DNA from: CAZSSH01 sp964609825
GTDB lineage: Bacteria; Verrucomicrobiota; Lentisphaeria; Victivallales; Victivallaceae
Length of the DNA: 64,000 nucleotides
Assembly (NCBI GenBank): GCA_964609825.1
Contig: CAZSSH010000007.1
Location: 186,001-250,000, forward strand
Direction: 5' to 3'
This document shows, one piece after another, positions 51,199 to 60,335 of this stretch; the first letter of the stretch is position 1; each line of letters opens with the position of its first letter. The notes below the pieces were generated by a model. It was not told the origin of the DNA. It did not search any database and saw nothing but the letters and a program-made list of their open reading frames with translations. Position numbers and translations under genes: made by a program.

Positions 51199-53238
51199 TT
51201 AATTGGCGTCGAGTTCAAATTGGGTGTTGTGCAAACGCCGGTAGATGCCGTTTTTGGCGAGCAACTCCTCGTGCGTGCCGAACTCGGCAATTTCGCCCTG
51301 ATCGAGGACGATGATGCAGTCGGCATGGCGGATCGTGCTCAAACGGTGCGCAATCGCAAATACCGTGCGGTTGGCCATGACGCGGGTCAGGGCCTCCTGC
51401 ACCAGTTTCTCGGTGACAGTGTCGAGGGCGCTGGTCGCTTCGTCCAAAATCAAAATCGGCGGGTTGCGCAAAATCGCCCGGGCAATCGCCACGCGCTGCT
51501 TTTCGCCGCCGGAGAGCTTGAAGCCCTTTTCGCCGACTTCGGTATCGTAACCCTGCGGGTGACGGCCGTCAACGATGAATTGGTGGGCGTTGGCGAGCTT
51601 GGCGGCTTCAATAATCTCTTCACGCGTCGCTTCGCGGCAACCGTAGGAAATGTTGTCGGCAATCGACTCGTTAAAGAGGATCGCCTCCTGACTCACCACG
51701 CCGATCATGTTGCGCAAGCTGCCAATATTATAATCGCGGACATCGGTACCGTCGATCAGCACCGCCCCCGAGCTCACATCATAAAAGCGGGCGATGAGAT
51801 TGGCCAGGGTGCTTTTTCCCGAGCCGGTTTCGCCGACCACTGCCACCACGTGACCTTTGGGGATCACAAACGAGACGTTTTTAATAATCTGCCGGTCGCC
51901 GTAGGCAAAGCCGACGTGATCGAGCTTGATTTCGGTGTTGAACTCCAAAAGCTTGGGCGCATTGGGTTTCTCCGGCAAGCTGGTGTCGGTGTCGATGATG
52001 TTGAAATAACGGTCCGCCGCCGCCATCGAGCGCTGCAATTGGCCGATGACTTTGGAGAGCTCTTTGATCGGCTGATAGGCCATAAAAGCGGGAGCCAGCA
52101 AGGCCGCCAACTGGGTGATGCTCACCCCCTGACTGTAGGAGTAGACCAAAAAGACGAGGGTGGAAGCCACCGCCACGACTTCCATCGCGGGGGAGATCAA
52201 GAGTTGCAGGCGAATTGCCCGCACCGACTGTTTGAAATACTGGCGATTGACCGCATTGAAGCGGACTTCCTCCAGCTCCTCGGTGTGGTACGCTTTGACC
52301 ACCCGGATGCCGGTAAAAACTTCGTGCATGCGCGAAAACACGTCGGCGATTTTGGCGAAACTCTTGCGGTACACCTTGCGGATGCGCCGCCCCAAAAAGT
52401 GGATCGGGAGGATCACCAGAGGTACGCCCAGCACAAGGATGATGACCAAAGAGTAGCTGTCATAGCTCCGGCAGGCGATAAAAATTGCCGCCAGACAGGC
52501 CAAGATCTGAATCGGAGCGCAGGTAAAGTCGGCAATCGAGTCCGACACCGAGTTCTCAATCGCACTGGTGTCATTGGTGCAGCGGCTGATCAAGTGGCCG
52601 ATGTCGACGTTGCCGTAGTAGCGCAGCGACTGGTTGACCAGCTTTTTAAAGATGATCGAGCGCAAATCGGCGACGACCCGGGCACCGACCCAGCGCGTGT
52701 AATAGCGGTTGATGTACAAGCCGATGTTTTTGAGCGTCCACGCCAAAATAAAGGCGACGACGTAGATTGCGAACAACTGCCAGGCAATTTTGCCGTGGTC
52801 GTCGGCGACGGCAAAGCTGAACTCAAACGGCGAAGTGACTGTAATCGTCCTTTTTTCCACCGTGACCGGCAGATTGTATTTTTGCGTATAAGTCTCGACC
52901 TGATGCAGCATTTTGGTGAGCTGCGGGTCGTCGTCCTTGGGGTTGACGATGTTTTCGATCGCGGCCGCTTTTTCGGCGTCTGTGAGCGCGTGATCGTTGG
53001 TGACGGCAATGACCTTTTGCGAGAGAATCTCCTCTTTGCTTTGCTGGTTGGCCCCTTTGGGCTCAACCACACCGACCAGCTGGGGGATGATCAGCAAGCT
53101 CACCAAAAGGGAGCCGCCGACCAATACCCCGGCCAAAATGCCGATGCTCATCCTGAGCCAATAAGGCTTGGCGTACTGGAGGAGCCGCAAATAGCTTTGG
53201 GTCTTGAATTCTCCGTCGTTGTGATCGGATTTACCCAT
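51199..53238 (-). CDS. MsbA-like ABC exporter (fused TMD-NBD)
   Basis: This 679-aa half-transporter has six membrane helices and one ATPase domain: Walker A GETGSGKST (about 475), signature LSGGEKQR, Walker B ILILDEATSALD and the H-loop in AHRLST. It resembles MsbA lipid A flippases and related multidrug exporters. Unlike them, a hydrophilic segment of about 90 residues (about 58-150) lies between TM1 and TM2, probably a periplasmic domain. The substrate is not certain. The start shares one base with the stop of the DegT gene upstream. Confidence 0.9.
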   Translation of the reverse strand: MGKSDHNDGEFKTQSYLRLLQYAKPYWLRMSIGILAGVLVGGSLLVSLLIIPQLVGVVEPKGANQQSKEEILSQKVIAVTNDHALTDAEKAAAIENIVNPKDDDPQLTKMLHQVETYTQKYNLPVTVEKRTITVTSPFEFSFAVADDHGKIAWQLFAIYVVAFILAWTLKNIGLYINRYYTRWVGARVVADLRSIIFKKLVNQSLRYYGNVDIGHLISRCTNDTSAIENSVSDSIADFTCAPIQILACLAAIFIACRSYDSYSLVIILVLGVPLVILPIHFLGRRIRKVYRKSFAKIADVFSRMHEVFTGIRVVKAYHTEELEEVRFNAVNRQYFKQSVRAIRLQLLISPAMEVVAVASTLVFLVYSYSQGVSITQLAALLAPAFMAYQPIKELSKVIGQLQRSMAAADRYFNIIDTDTSLPEKPNAPKLLEFNTEIKLDHVGFAYGDRQIIKNVSFVIPKGHVVAVVGETGSGKSTLANLIARFYDVSSGAVLIDGTDVRDYNIGSLRNMIGVVSQEAILFNESIADNISYGCREATREEIIEAAKLANAHQFIVDGRHPQGYDTEVGEKGFKLSGGEKQRVAIARAILRNPPILILDEATSALDTVTEKLVQEALTRVMANRTVFAIAHRLSTIRHADCIIVLDQGEIAEFGTHEELLAKNGIYRRLHNTQFELDAN

Positions 53239-54359
53239 TAAGCGAAGAACTCCGCAATTTTACCGACGACATACTGACGCTGCTCGGTAGTGGTCTCGGG
53301 GTAAATCGGGAGCGATAAAATTTCGCCAGAAACGCGTTCGCTCACCGGGTAGTCGCCCGCCTTGCCGCCCAAATACTTGAAGCAATCCTGCAAGTGGAGC
53401 GAGAGCGGATAGTAAACGGCGCAGCCGATCTGGTTGTCGAGCAAAAATTGCTTGAGGGCGTCGCGTTTGCCGTTTTTGACCAAAATCGAGTACTGGTTGT
53501 AAATGTGGCGCGTCGCGTAATCGGCCTTAAACGGGGGTTCGATTTTGCCGTCGAGCTTGGCGGCGGCAAACATTTGATTGTACTCGGCGGCGTTGTGCTG
53601 ACGCGCGGCCGACCACTGGTCGAGATCGCGGAGCTTAATCGAGAGGATCGCCGCCTGCAAGGCGTCGATGCGGAAGTTGCCGCCGATGTATTGATAGATA
53701 TAAGTCGAGGATTGACCATGGTTGCGGAAAATCTTCAACAGCTCGTATTTTGCTTGATCGTTGCAGCTCACCGCGCCGCCGTCGCCGAAGCAGCCCAAAT
53801 TTTTGCTCGGGAAAAAGGAAAACGCGCCGTAGTCGCCGATGGACCCGACGGATTTGCCTTTGTACTCGCTGCCGATCGATTGGCAGGCGTCCTCAATCAC
53901 GATGAGCTTGTGCTTTTTGGCGATCGCCATGATTTTGTCCATGTCGGCGCTTTGGCCGAAGAGGTGCACCGGGATGATCGCTTTGGTCCGCGGCGTGATC
54001 TTTTCCTCGATTTTATCGGGGTCGATGTTAAAGGTCGCCGGGTCGATGTCGGCAAAGACGGGGGTCGCCCCGACGCGGGCAATTGCGCCCACGGTGGCAA
54101 AAAAGGTAAAGGGAGTGGTGATGACCTCGTCGCCCGCCTTGATGTTTTCCACCATCAAGGCGATGATCAAGGCGTCGGAGCCGCTGGTGACGCCGACGCA
54201 ATAGTTGCTGTGGCAGTAGGCGGCGACTTCCTTCTCGAGTTTCTCCACCTTGGGGCCGAGGATGAAACGTTGAGAGTCGCATATTTCGGAAATTTCTTTT
54301 AAAATTTCTTCTTTCATCGGGCGGTATTGCGCCTGTAAATCGAGTAACGGTACTTGCAT
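53238..54359 (-). CDS. DegT/DnrJ/EryC1/StrS aminotransferase
   Basis: The product is 373 aa from ATG 54359; a GAGGG site lies 8 bp before it, which favours this start over the two upstream Met codons. PLP-dependent sugar aminotransferase: TSGSDALIIAL, VIEDACQSIGSEYKGK (Asp158) and AFSFFPSKNLGCFGDGG (Lys186, the PLP lysine). GNFRIDALQAAIL is also conserved. It aminates a keto-sugar nucleotide for lipopolysaccharide or glycan synthesis, close to WlbE/WecE types. It is paired with the MsbA-like exporter, which fits envelope assembly. Confidence 0.94.
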   Translation of the reverse strand: MQVPLLDLQAQYRPMKEEILKEISEICDSQRFILGPKVEKLEKEVAAYCHSNYCVGVTSGSDALIIALMVENIKAGDEVITTPFTFFATVGAIARVGATPVFADIDPATFNIDPDKIEEKITPRTKAIIPVHLFGQSADMDKIMAIAKKHKLIVIEDACQSIGSEYKGKSVGSIGDYGAFSFFPSKNLGCFGDGGAVSCNDQAKYELLKIFRNHGQSSTYIYQYIGGNFRIDALQAAILSIKLRDLDQWSAARQHNAAEYNQMFAAAKLDGKIEPPFKADYATRHIYNQYSILVKNGKRDALKQFLLDNQIGCAVYYPLSLHLQDCFKYLGGKAGDYPVSERVSGEILSLPIYPETTTEQRQYVVGKIAEFFA

Positions 54360-54455
54360 GGTCATATCCCTCATGAAAATGTTGGTTATTATATTAATAT
54401 AGCATACAATCCTGATTTGCAAAGCGGCAAACGCGTTTTTGTGTTAAAATAGCGG

Positions 54456-54932
54456 TCAATCCTCCGGCGGCGCAAGGTCTTTCCCGAGCTCGCCGACCAC
54501 CGTTTTGATGTCCTCAAAGGAGAAACCGCGCCCGAGCAAAAAGCGGTAGAGCTTGTCGCGTTTTTTACGGCTGTCGGTTTCGCGCGACAAAAGCCGGAGC
54601 TTGTAAGTGGCGGCCTCGCGGGCGCTCGACAGGTGGTCAAGCTCTTCATTGTCCAACGCGGCGGAGATTAGCTCGCCGCCGATCCCTTTTTGGCGCAAGC
54701 CGAGCTTGATTCGGCGCGGGCCGTAGCCGCGGTCGGACATTAAACTGGCGGTGTCCTCCGCCAATTGCTCATCGTTGAGGTAGCCGAGGCGCTTGCACTC
54801 GGCGACGGCGGCGGCCGCGGCGGCGGGGTGGACCTGACGGCGGATGAGCTTAAACAAGAGCTCCTTTTCGGCATGGGGCCGGACGGACAAGAAGCGGACG
54901 GCCTGCTCGAGGGGGGACAATTCTTTTTTCAT
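54456..54932 (-). CDS. recX: RecX family regulatory protein
   Basis: The product is 158 aa from ATG 54932. An upstream TTG frame to 54995 lacks homology. The helical repeats of RecX are visible: AVRFLSVRPHAEKELLFKLIRR, LGYLNDEQLAEDTASLMSDRGYGPRRIKLGLRQKGI and RFLLGRGFSFEDIKTVV. RecX modulates RecA filaments. recA is not in the window. It reads away from gap. Confidence 0.88.
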   Translation of the reverse strand: MKKELSPLEQAVRFLSVRPHAEKELLFKLIRRQVHPAAAAAAVAECKRLGYLNDEQLAEDTASLMSDRGYGPRRIKLGLRQKGIGGELISAALDNEELDHLSSAREAATYKLRLLSRETDSRKKRDKLYRFLLGRGFSFEDIKTVVGELGKDLAPPED

Positions 54933-55023
54933 TATTTTATTTCCGGCAAAGTTGGTTGCCGAAAAGTAATATAACTCCGGTTGGCGCAAAAGCAAATATC
55001 GATAAAAATATATTTATGAAGAG

Positions 55024-55051
55024 TTGAATTTTACAATTTTAGTGCTATATT
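55024..55051 (+). promoter_or_regulatory. Predicted promoter of gap
   Basis: There is TTGAAT (55024-55029), a 16-bp spacer and TATATT (55046-55051), with the RBS AAAAGGA near the ATG at 55108. Confidence 0.5.
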
Positions 55052-55107
55052 TAAAGAAACACCCCTCGATATTTTTAGAAATTCAACAAACAAAAGGAAT
55101 CTAAAAA

Positions 55108-56106
55108 ATGATTAAAGTCGGTATTAATGGATTCGGCCGTATCGGCCGTATGGTTTTCCGCGCTGCGGTCAAAAACTTCAGCAAAGACGTCGAAATCGTC
55201 GGTATTAACGACCTCTTGGATGCCGAATACCTTGCTTACATGCTCAAATATGACTCCGTTCACGGCAAATTCACCGGCGACATCAAAGTCGACGGCAATG
55301 ACATCATCGTCAACGGCAAAAAAATCCGTTTGACCCAGGAAAAAGATCCCGCCAACCTCAAGTGGAACGAAATCGGAGCCGACGTCGTTGTCGAGTCCAC
55401 CGGTCTCTTCCTTGACAAAGAAACCGCCGCCGCCCACATCAAGGCCGGCGCCAAAAAAGTCATCATGTCCGCCCCGAGCAAAGATGACACCCCGATGTTT
55501 GTTTACGGCGTCAACCACAAGACCTACGCCGGCCAGGACATCATCTCCAATGCTTCCTGCACCACCAACTGTCTGGCTCCCATTGCCAAGGTTTTGAATG
55601 ACAACTTCGGCATCAAACGCGGTCTGATGACCACCGTCCACGCTGCCACCGCCACCCAGAAGACCGTTGACGGCCCGTCCAAGAAAGACTGGCGCGGCGG
55701 CCGCGGTATCCTCGAAAACATCATCCCGTCTTCGACCGGCGCCGCCAAGGCTGTGGGCAAAGTCCTCCCCGAGCTCAACAAAAAATTGACCGGTATGGCT
55801 TTCCGCGTGCCGACCTCCGACGTTTCGGTGGTTGACCTGACCGTTGAATTGAACAAAGAAACCAGCTACGCCGACATCTGCGCCGCCATGAAAAAGGCCA
55901 GCGAAGGCGACCTCAAGGGTGTCCTCGGCTATACCGAAGAAAAAGTGGTATCCACCGACTTCCGCGGCGAAAGCTGCACCTCGGTGTTTGACTCCGAAGC
56001 CGGCATCCAGCTTGACGGCACTTTCGTCAAGGTTGTTTCCTGGTACGACAATGAGTGGGGCTACTCCAACAAAGTCGTGGAAATGATCCGCGTCGTCGCC
56101 AAGTAA
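55108..56106 (+). CDS. gap: Glyceraldehyde-3-phosphate dehydrogenase
   Basis: The product is 332 aa, the normal length. The NAD-binding start is KVGINGFGRIGRMVFRA. SNASCTTNCLAPI holds the catalytic Cys (about 152), and STGAAKAVGKVLPEL, FRVPTSDVSVVDL and WYDNEWGYS complete the site. It has a glycolytic and gluconeogenic role. Highly regular codon use is consistent with high expression. A strong hairpin follows before pgk. Confidence 0.98.
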   Translation: MIKVGINGFGRIGRMVFRAAVKNFSKDVEIVGINDLLDAEYLAYMLKYDSVHGKFTGDIKVDGNDIIVNGKKIRLTQEKDPANLKWNEIGADVVVESTGLFLDKETAAAHIKAGAKKVIMSAPSKDDTPMFVYGVNHKTYAGQDIISNASCTTNCLAPIAKVLNDNFGIKRGLMTTVHAATATQKTVDGPSKKDWRGGRGILENIIPSSTGAAKAVGKVLPELNKKLTGMAFRVPTSDVSVVDLTVELNKETSYADICAAMKKASEGDLKGVLGYTEEKVVSTDFRGESCTSVFDSEAGIQLDGTFVKVVSWYDNEWGYSNKVVEMIRVVAK

Positions 56107-56128
56107 TTAGCGATTGGCATCGTTCCCC

Positions 56129-56162
56129 AAGGGCGGGTGGTGAGATACCGCCCGCCCTTTTT
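56129..56162 (+). terminator. Terminator-like hairpin between gap and pgk
   Basis: AAGGGCGGGTGGT (56129-56141), loop GAGAT, ACCGCCCGCCCTT (56147-56159), one G-U pair, then a T-run to 56162 with more T's after a GA. It may reduce read-through from gap into pgk. Confidence 0.85.
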
Positions 56163-56193
56163 GATTTTTTAATATGTAAGGAAGCTTGAAACC

Positions 56194-57444
56194 ATGAAAA
56201 AAACTCTCAAGGATGTGTGCTTAAAAGGCAAAAAAGTCGTGATGCGCGTTGACTTCAATGTGCCGATCAAAGACGGCGTGATCAAAGACGACACCCGCGT
56301 CAAGGGCGCTTTGCCGTCCATCAAGTACGTGTTGGACAACGGCGGCAGCCTGGTATTGATGAGCCACTTGGGCCGTCCCTCCGGCAAAGGCTATGAAGCC
56401 GACTTCAGCCTTAAATTGGTCGCCGACTACCTTGCCAAACTTTTGGGCAAATCGGTCACCTTTGCTCCCGATTGCGCCAATGCCGATGATATTGTCAAAA
56501 ATATGAAATCCGGCGACGTCGTCATGCTCGAAAACACCCGCTTCTACAAAGAAGAAGAAGGCAAGGTCAAAAAGACCGACGACATGACCGATGAAGAATA
56601 CGCCGCCAAAAAGGCCGCCCTCAAAGAAAAGCAGGTCGCTTTGGCCAAAAAATTGGCCTCCTACGGCGACATTTACTGCAACGACGCCTTTGGCTCGGCC
56701 CACCGCGCCCACGCCTCGACCGCCGTGATTTGCAAATACATCCCCGAGAGCGTTTCCGGCTTTTTGATGGAAAAGGAAATCGAGTATCTCGGTGCAGCCG
56801 TCGAAAACCCGATCCGTCCCTTTGTCGCCATCCTCGGCGGCGCCAAAGTCTCCGACAAGCTCGCCGTGGTGAGCAACCTTTTGACCAAGGTCAATACCTT
56901 GATCATCGGCGGCGGGATGGCTTACACCTTCCTCAAGGCCCAGGGCCATGATGTTGGCAACTCGCTCTGCGAGCTCGATCAGTTGGACTATGCCAAGCAG
57001 ATGATCGCCAAGGCCAAAGAGCTCAAAGTCAATTTGCTGCTCCCCGTTGACAACATCGCCGCCGACAAATTCGACGCCGAAGCCAACACGCAGGAAGTAG
57101 GCAACGACATCCCCGCCGGCTGGATGGGCCTCGATATCGGCCCCAAGACCACCAAACTCTACGCCGACGCCATCAAGGGCGCCAAGACCGTGGTTTGGAA
57201 CGGACCGATGGGCTGCTTCGAAATGCCCAAATTCGCCAAAGGCACCATGGGCGTCTGCGAAGCGGTCGCCACGGTCAAGGCCAACGGCGGCATCTCGATC
57301 ATTGGCGGCGGCGACAGCGTCAACGCCGTCAACCGCTCCGGCTTGGCCGACAAGATGAGCCATATCTCCACCGGCGGCGGCGCTTCCCTCGAGTTTCTCG
57401 AAGGCAAAGTGTTGCCCGGCGTGGCCGCATTGAGCGACAAGTAA
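56194..57444 (+). CDS. pgk: Phosphoglycerate kinase
   Basis: The product is 416 aa. RVDFNVPIKDG near the start binds 3-phosphoglycerate, LMSHLGRPSGK, FVAILGGAKVSDKL and WNGPMGCFE are conserved. The nucleotide site is IGGGDSVNAV near the C-terminus. It transfers phosphate between 1,3-bisphosphoglycerate and ADP. The RBS is AAGGAAG. No separate promoter is obvious, so expression may come from gap read-through. Confidence 0.98.
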   Translation: MKKTLKDVCLKGKKVVMRVDFNVPIKDGVIKDDTRVKGALPSIKYVLDNGGSLVLMSHLGRPSGKGYEADFSLKLVADYLAKLLGKSVTFAPDCANADDIVKNMKSGDVVMLENTRFYKEEEGKVKKTDDMTDEEYAAKKAALKEKQVALAKKLASYGDIYCNDAFGSAHRAHASTAVICKYIPESVSGFLMEKEIEYLGAAVENPIRPFVAILGGAKVSDKLAVVSNLLTKVNTLIIGGGMAYTFLKAQGHDVGNSLCELDQLDYAKQMIAKAKELKVNLLLPVDNIAADKFDAEANTQEVGNDIPAGWMGLDIGPKTTKLYADAIKGAKTVVWNGPMGCFEMPKFAKGTMGVCEAVATVKANGGISIIGGGDSVNAVNRSGLADKMSHISTGGGASLEFLEGKVLPGVAALSDK

Positions 57445-57470
57445 GATAACGGGGTCATACCCATTTCTTT

Positions 57471-57510
57471 GGGGGAAAGAGAGCATAAACTCTCTTTCCC
57501 CCGGATTTTG
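57471..57510 (+). terminator. Hairpin after pgk
   Basis: A perfect 13-bp stem GGGGGAAAGAGAG (57471-57483), loop CATAAA, CTCTCTTTCCCCC (57490-57502), followed by a weak GGATTTTGG tail. The T-run is short, so termination is likely but not textbook. Confidence 0.65.
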
Positions 57511-57543
57511 GTGACGAAACAAGTGTAAAAACGTTTTTTGCAT

Positions 57544-57572
57544 TTGCTTCTTTGGCAAAACATAAGTATTTT
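57544..57572 (+). promoter_or_regulatory. Predicted promoter of murI
   Basis: There is TTGCTT (57544-57549), a 17-bp spacer and TATTTT (57567-57572). A transcript from here would start near 57579, at or just before the predicted start codon. Confidence 0.45.
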
Positions 57573-57579
57573 ATTTTAT

Positions 57580-58407
57580 ATGAGTAAATCCATGCAACAT
57601 TTTGACAACCGTCCGATCGGGATTTTTGACTCCGGTCTGGGCGGGCTTACCGTGGCGGCGGCGCTGCGTAAAAAACTGCCCAACGAGGCGGTGGTTTATC
57701 TGGGCGATACCGCGCGCGTCCCTTACGGCAACAAATCGGCCGACTCGATCATCCGTTTTGCCCGCGAGGATGTTAAATTTATGCTCTCGCGCGGGGTAAA
57801 GATGGTGGTCGCCGCCTGCAACACGGTCTCCTCGGTGGCGATGAATGATCTGCATCACACTTACCCCGATGAGCACATCATTGGTGTGATTGAGTCGGGC
57901 GTCCGGGCGGCGATCCGCTCGGGAGCGCGTAAAATTACCGTCATCGGCACCCGGGCGACGGTCAACAGCGACTCGTACCGCCGCAGTCTGCACGCCCTTG
58001 ACCGCGCGGTCAAAGTCGAGAGCATCGCCTGTCCTTTATTGGTGCCGCTGGCCGAGGAGGGCATTACCTCCGGGCCGGTGGTGGCGCAAATTTTGGATAT
58101 CTATTTGGCGTCCGTCAAACGCAATTTGCCGGATGCGCTGCTCTTGGGGTGCACCCATTACCCGTTGTTTCAACAGACGTTGCGCGAATATTTTGACGGC
58201 AAGGTAAATATCATTGACAGCGCCTCGGCCTGCGCCGATTTTGTTGCTGATTTTTTGGCGGAGCATGAGATGGCCGCGACGACGGACAACCCGCCGGTGG
58301 CCGGTTTTTTTGTCACCGACTTGCCGTCGGAATTCAACCGCCATGCGACCAAATTTTTGGGCTATGTCCCCGAGCAGATTGAGAAAATTAATTTGCAGGA
58401 GTTTTAA
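57580..58407 (+). CDS. murI: Glutamate racemase
   Basis: The product is 275 aa from ATG 57580; ATG 57592 is an alternative, and the in-frame start at 57538 lies within the predicted promoter. IGIFDSGLGGLTV, VVAACNT (first catalytic Cys) and LLGCTHYPLF (second catalytic Cys) are all present. It makes D-glutamate for peptidoglycan. The length is typical. Its stop overlaps the convergent sensor kinase stop by 4 bp. Confidence 0.95.
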   Translation: MSKSMQHFDNRPIGIFDSGLGGLTVAAALRKKLPNEAVVYLGDTARVPYGNKSADSIIRFAREDVKFMLSRGVKMVVAACNTVSSVAMNDLHHTYPDEHIIGVIESGVRAAIRSGARKITVIGTRATVNSDSYRRSLHALDRAVKVESIACPLLVPLAEEGITSGPVVAQILDIYLASVKRNLPDALLLGCTHYPLFQQTLREYFDGKVNIIDSASACADFVADFLAEHEMAATTDNPPVAGFFVTDLPSEFNRHATKFLGYVPEQIEKINLQEF

Positions 58408-60335
58408 TTGCCCGCCGGATTGGCGGCGCGATTGTCCGAAAACGGCAAAAAGATATAAAACGCCGTTCCGATATTAAGCTCGCTCTTGAGCTGGATCCAG
58501 CCATGGTGGTTGCTGATCGTCCCGTAAGCCATCGCCAAGCCCATCCCGGTGCCCTGACCGATCGGCTTGGTGGTGAAAAAAGGCTCAAAGACTTTGCGCT
58601 TGACTTCATCGCTCATCCCGATCCCGTTGTCCTTGATCATGATAAAGCAGTAGCGCGACAAGTCGCAGTTGCCGAGCTCCGCCGGACGCTCGGGCTTGAT
58701 GGGCGCATTGAGCGCGCGGCCGGTCATCAACGAGAGCTTGCCGTCCTCGACATCCTTCATCGCATACAGCGCATTGAGCATCAAGTTGAGCAACACCTGC
58801 TGGATTTGCAACTGGTCGGCCTTGACCGGCGGCAAGTTGTTTTCGTGCTTAAAGGAAATGGCCGCGTGCTTCAAATTTTGCGGGCCCAAGAGCTCAATCG
58901 AGTCCTCCAGCAGTTTTTGGATGTTGATATCCACCAATTGATATTTCCCTTTGCGGGCGAAGCCCAAGAGCTGTGAGGTCAAATGTCCGGCTTTTTCGGC
59001 AATCGAAGTAATTTTTTCCAAATGTGAAACCGCTTCTTTGCGCTCCGGTTTGTACATCAATGTGATCAAATCGACGTGGCCTAAAATCGAGTGGATGAAA
59101 TTGTTGAAGTCGTGGGCGATGCCGCCCGCCAGCATGCCCAGAGACTCGAGGCGCTGGGAGTGGGCGAGTTGCTCACGCAACTGCTCTTTTTCCTGATTGG
59201 AGCGGATTTCCTCCGTGATGTCACTGGCAATCAACAACAAAATCGACTGGCCGCGAAGCTTGATCGGAGACACCGAGCACGAGAGAATCACGCTGTCCGA
59301 CGAGCTCTCGTCCAACACCGCGCGGAACCGTACCGGCTCTTCGCTCAATTGATTGAGGTCCAGGTCCGGGTGATCGATGATTTTGAGGCGCGGGAAAACG
59401 AGTTTGTCGAGCAAATCATCGGGGTCGGCGCCGCCCAGAACCCGCACCGCCTCCAAGTTGGCGTTGATGATTTTGCCGCTGGCGGTGGTCATCAAAATCA
59501 CTTCCCCGGCGTTTTCCAGGATGACTTTGTAACTGTCCTCCCATTCGCGCAAATTTTTCTCCAATTCTTTGGAGCGGCCGTAGCTGCCGAAAAAGGCGAA
59601 GACCAAGTCCAGCGGGCTTTTTTCACCGCTCTTGATGTCGCGCTCGACCATGCTTAAATAAATTTGGAGCAAGATGGCGATCAGGACCGCCGCACAAAGC
59701 CGCGCCACAAACGTCCCGGTGTCAAACAAGGCGGTAAAGCTGCTGTTGATGATGACGCCGAAGAGCAAATAAGTGATGGTGACCGCCAGCAGAAATGCGC
59801 CCAAGATCGAAAAAATCCGGTGAATTTTAAACAGCCGCAAGCGGGTGTAGATCATCGGGATCAAAAACATTTCCAACAAATAGGAGAGCCCCAAAACGTT
59901 GGTTGCGCTGCGGCTCCCGGCGAGGAGTTCGTCCAATGTATTGGCCGAAATGCCTGAGTTGATCGAGAAGCCGAGCCAGTTGCATTCGAGGCGGGTCAAT
60001 TCGCCCAAGTAGAGAAAGAGGCCGAAAAATACCACCAACCCGATGATCAGATGCTGTGTCTCCAAGGTGCCCTCGGTGATGTAGACCATGAGGATAATGG
60101 AGATGACCGGAAAGAGCAACACCACCGACCCTACCGAGAAATCCAGCGTCCCCGCCAGCACCACCCGGCAATCGGCCGCGGAGACTAATGTCGAGAGCAG
60201 CGTGATCAACCCGATGCTGATGAAAAAGGGTGCCTTGCCGATCGAGCGGCGCTGACTGTACAAGAGCGCCAACCCCACAAAGATAAAGACCATCTCCAAG
60301 ATGGCCAGCAGCAGCGCCTGGATGTGTTCGATCAT
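58404..60335 (-). CDS. Membrane sensor histidine kinase with PAS domain
   Basis: The product is 643 aa. About seven helices fill residues 5-230, an unrecognised membrane sensing module. A PAS domain follows (about 265-385; YKVILENAGEVILMTTASGKIINAN). The H-box GGIAHDFNN holds His408, the N-box is NLMLNALYAM, and DNGIGM, FEPFFTTK and GTGMGLAMAYG complete the ATPase domain. No response regulator is next to it. It begins in an ATGA overlap with the BASS transporter, so the kinase and transporter are co-expressed and may share a signal. Confidence 0.93.
   Translation of the reverse strand: MIEHIQALLLAILEMVFIFVGLALLYSQRRSIGKAPFFISIGLITLLSTLVSAADCRVVLAGTLDFSVGSVVLLFPVISIILMVYITEGTLETQHLIIGLVVFFGLFLYLGELTRLECNWLGFSINSGISANTLDELLAGSRSATNVLGLSYLLEMFLIPMIYTRLRLFKIHRIFSILGAFLLAVTITYLLFGVIINSSFTALFDTGTFVARLCAAVLIAILLQIYLSMVERDIKSGEKSPLDLVFAFFGSYGRSKELEKNLREWEDSYKVILENAGEVILMTTASGKIINANLEAVRVLGGADPDDLLDKLVFPRLKIIDHPDLDLNQLSEEPVRFRAVLDESSSDSVILSCSVSPIKLRGQSILLLIASDITEEIRSNQEKEQLREQLAHSQRLESLGMLAGGIAHDFNNFIHSILGHVDLITLMYKPERKEAVSHLEKITSIAEKAGHLTSQLLGFARKGKYQLVDINIQKLLEDSIELLGPQNLKHAAISFKHENNLPPVKADQLQIQQVLLNLMLNALYAMKDVEDGKLSLMTGRALNAPIKPERPAELGNCDLSRYCFIMIKDNGIGMSDEVKRKVFEPFFTTKPIGQGTGMGLAMAYGTISNHHGWIQLKSELNIGTAFYIFLPFSDNRAANPAGN

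Noticed and set aside
54385..54415. Promoter of the DegT aminotransferase gene (TTGCAA with TATATT or TATTAA).
   Set aside because: The spacing is 15 bp to the better -10 and 17 bp only to a poor one, so no single call is supported.
58404..60335. N-terminal half of the sensor kinase as a VUT/YhhQ-type vitamin transporter domain.
   Set aside because: The helix pattern is loosely similar, but no diagnostic residues could be matched, so it is left as an unassigned seven-helix module.
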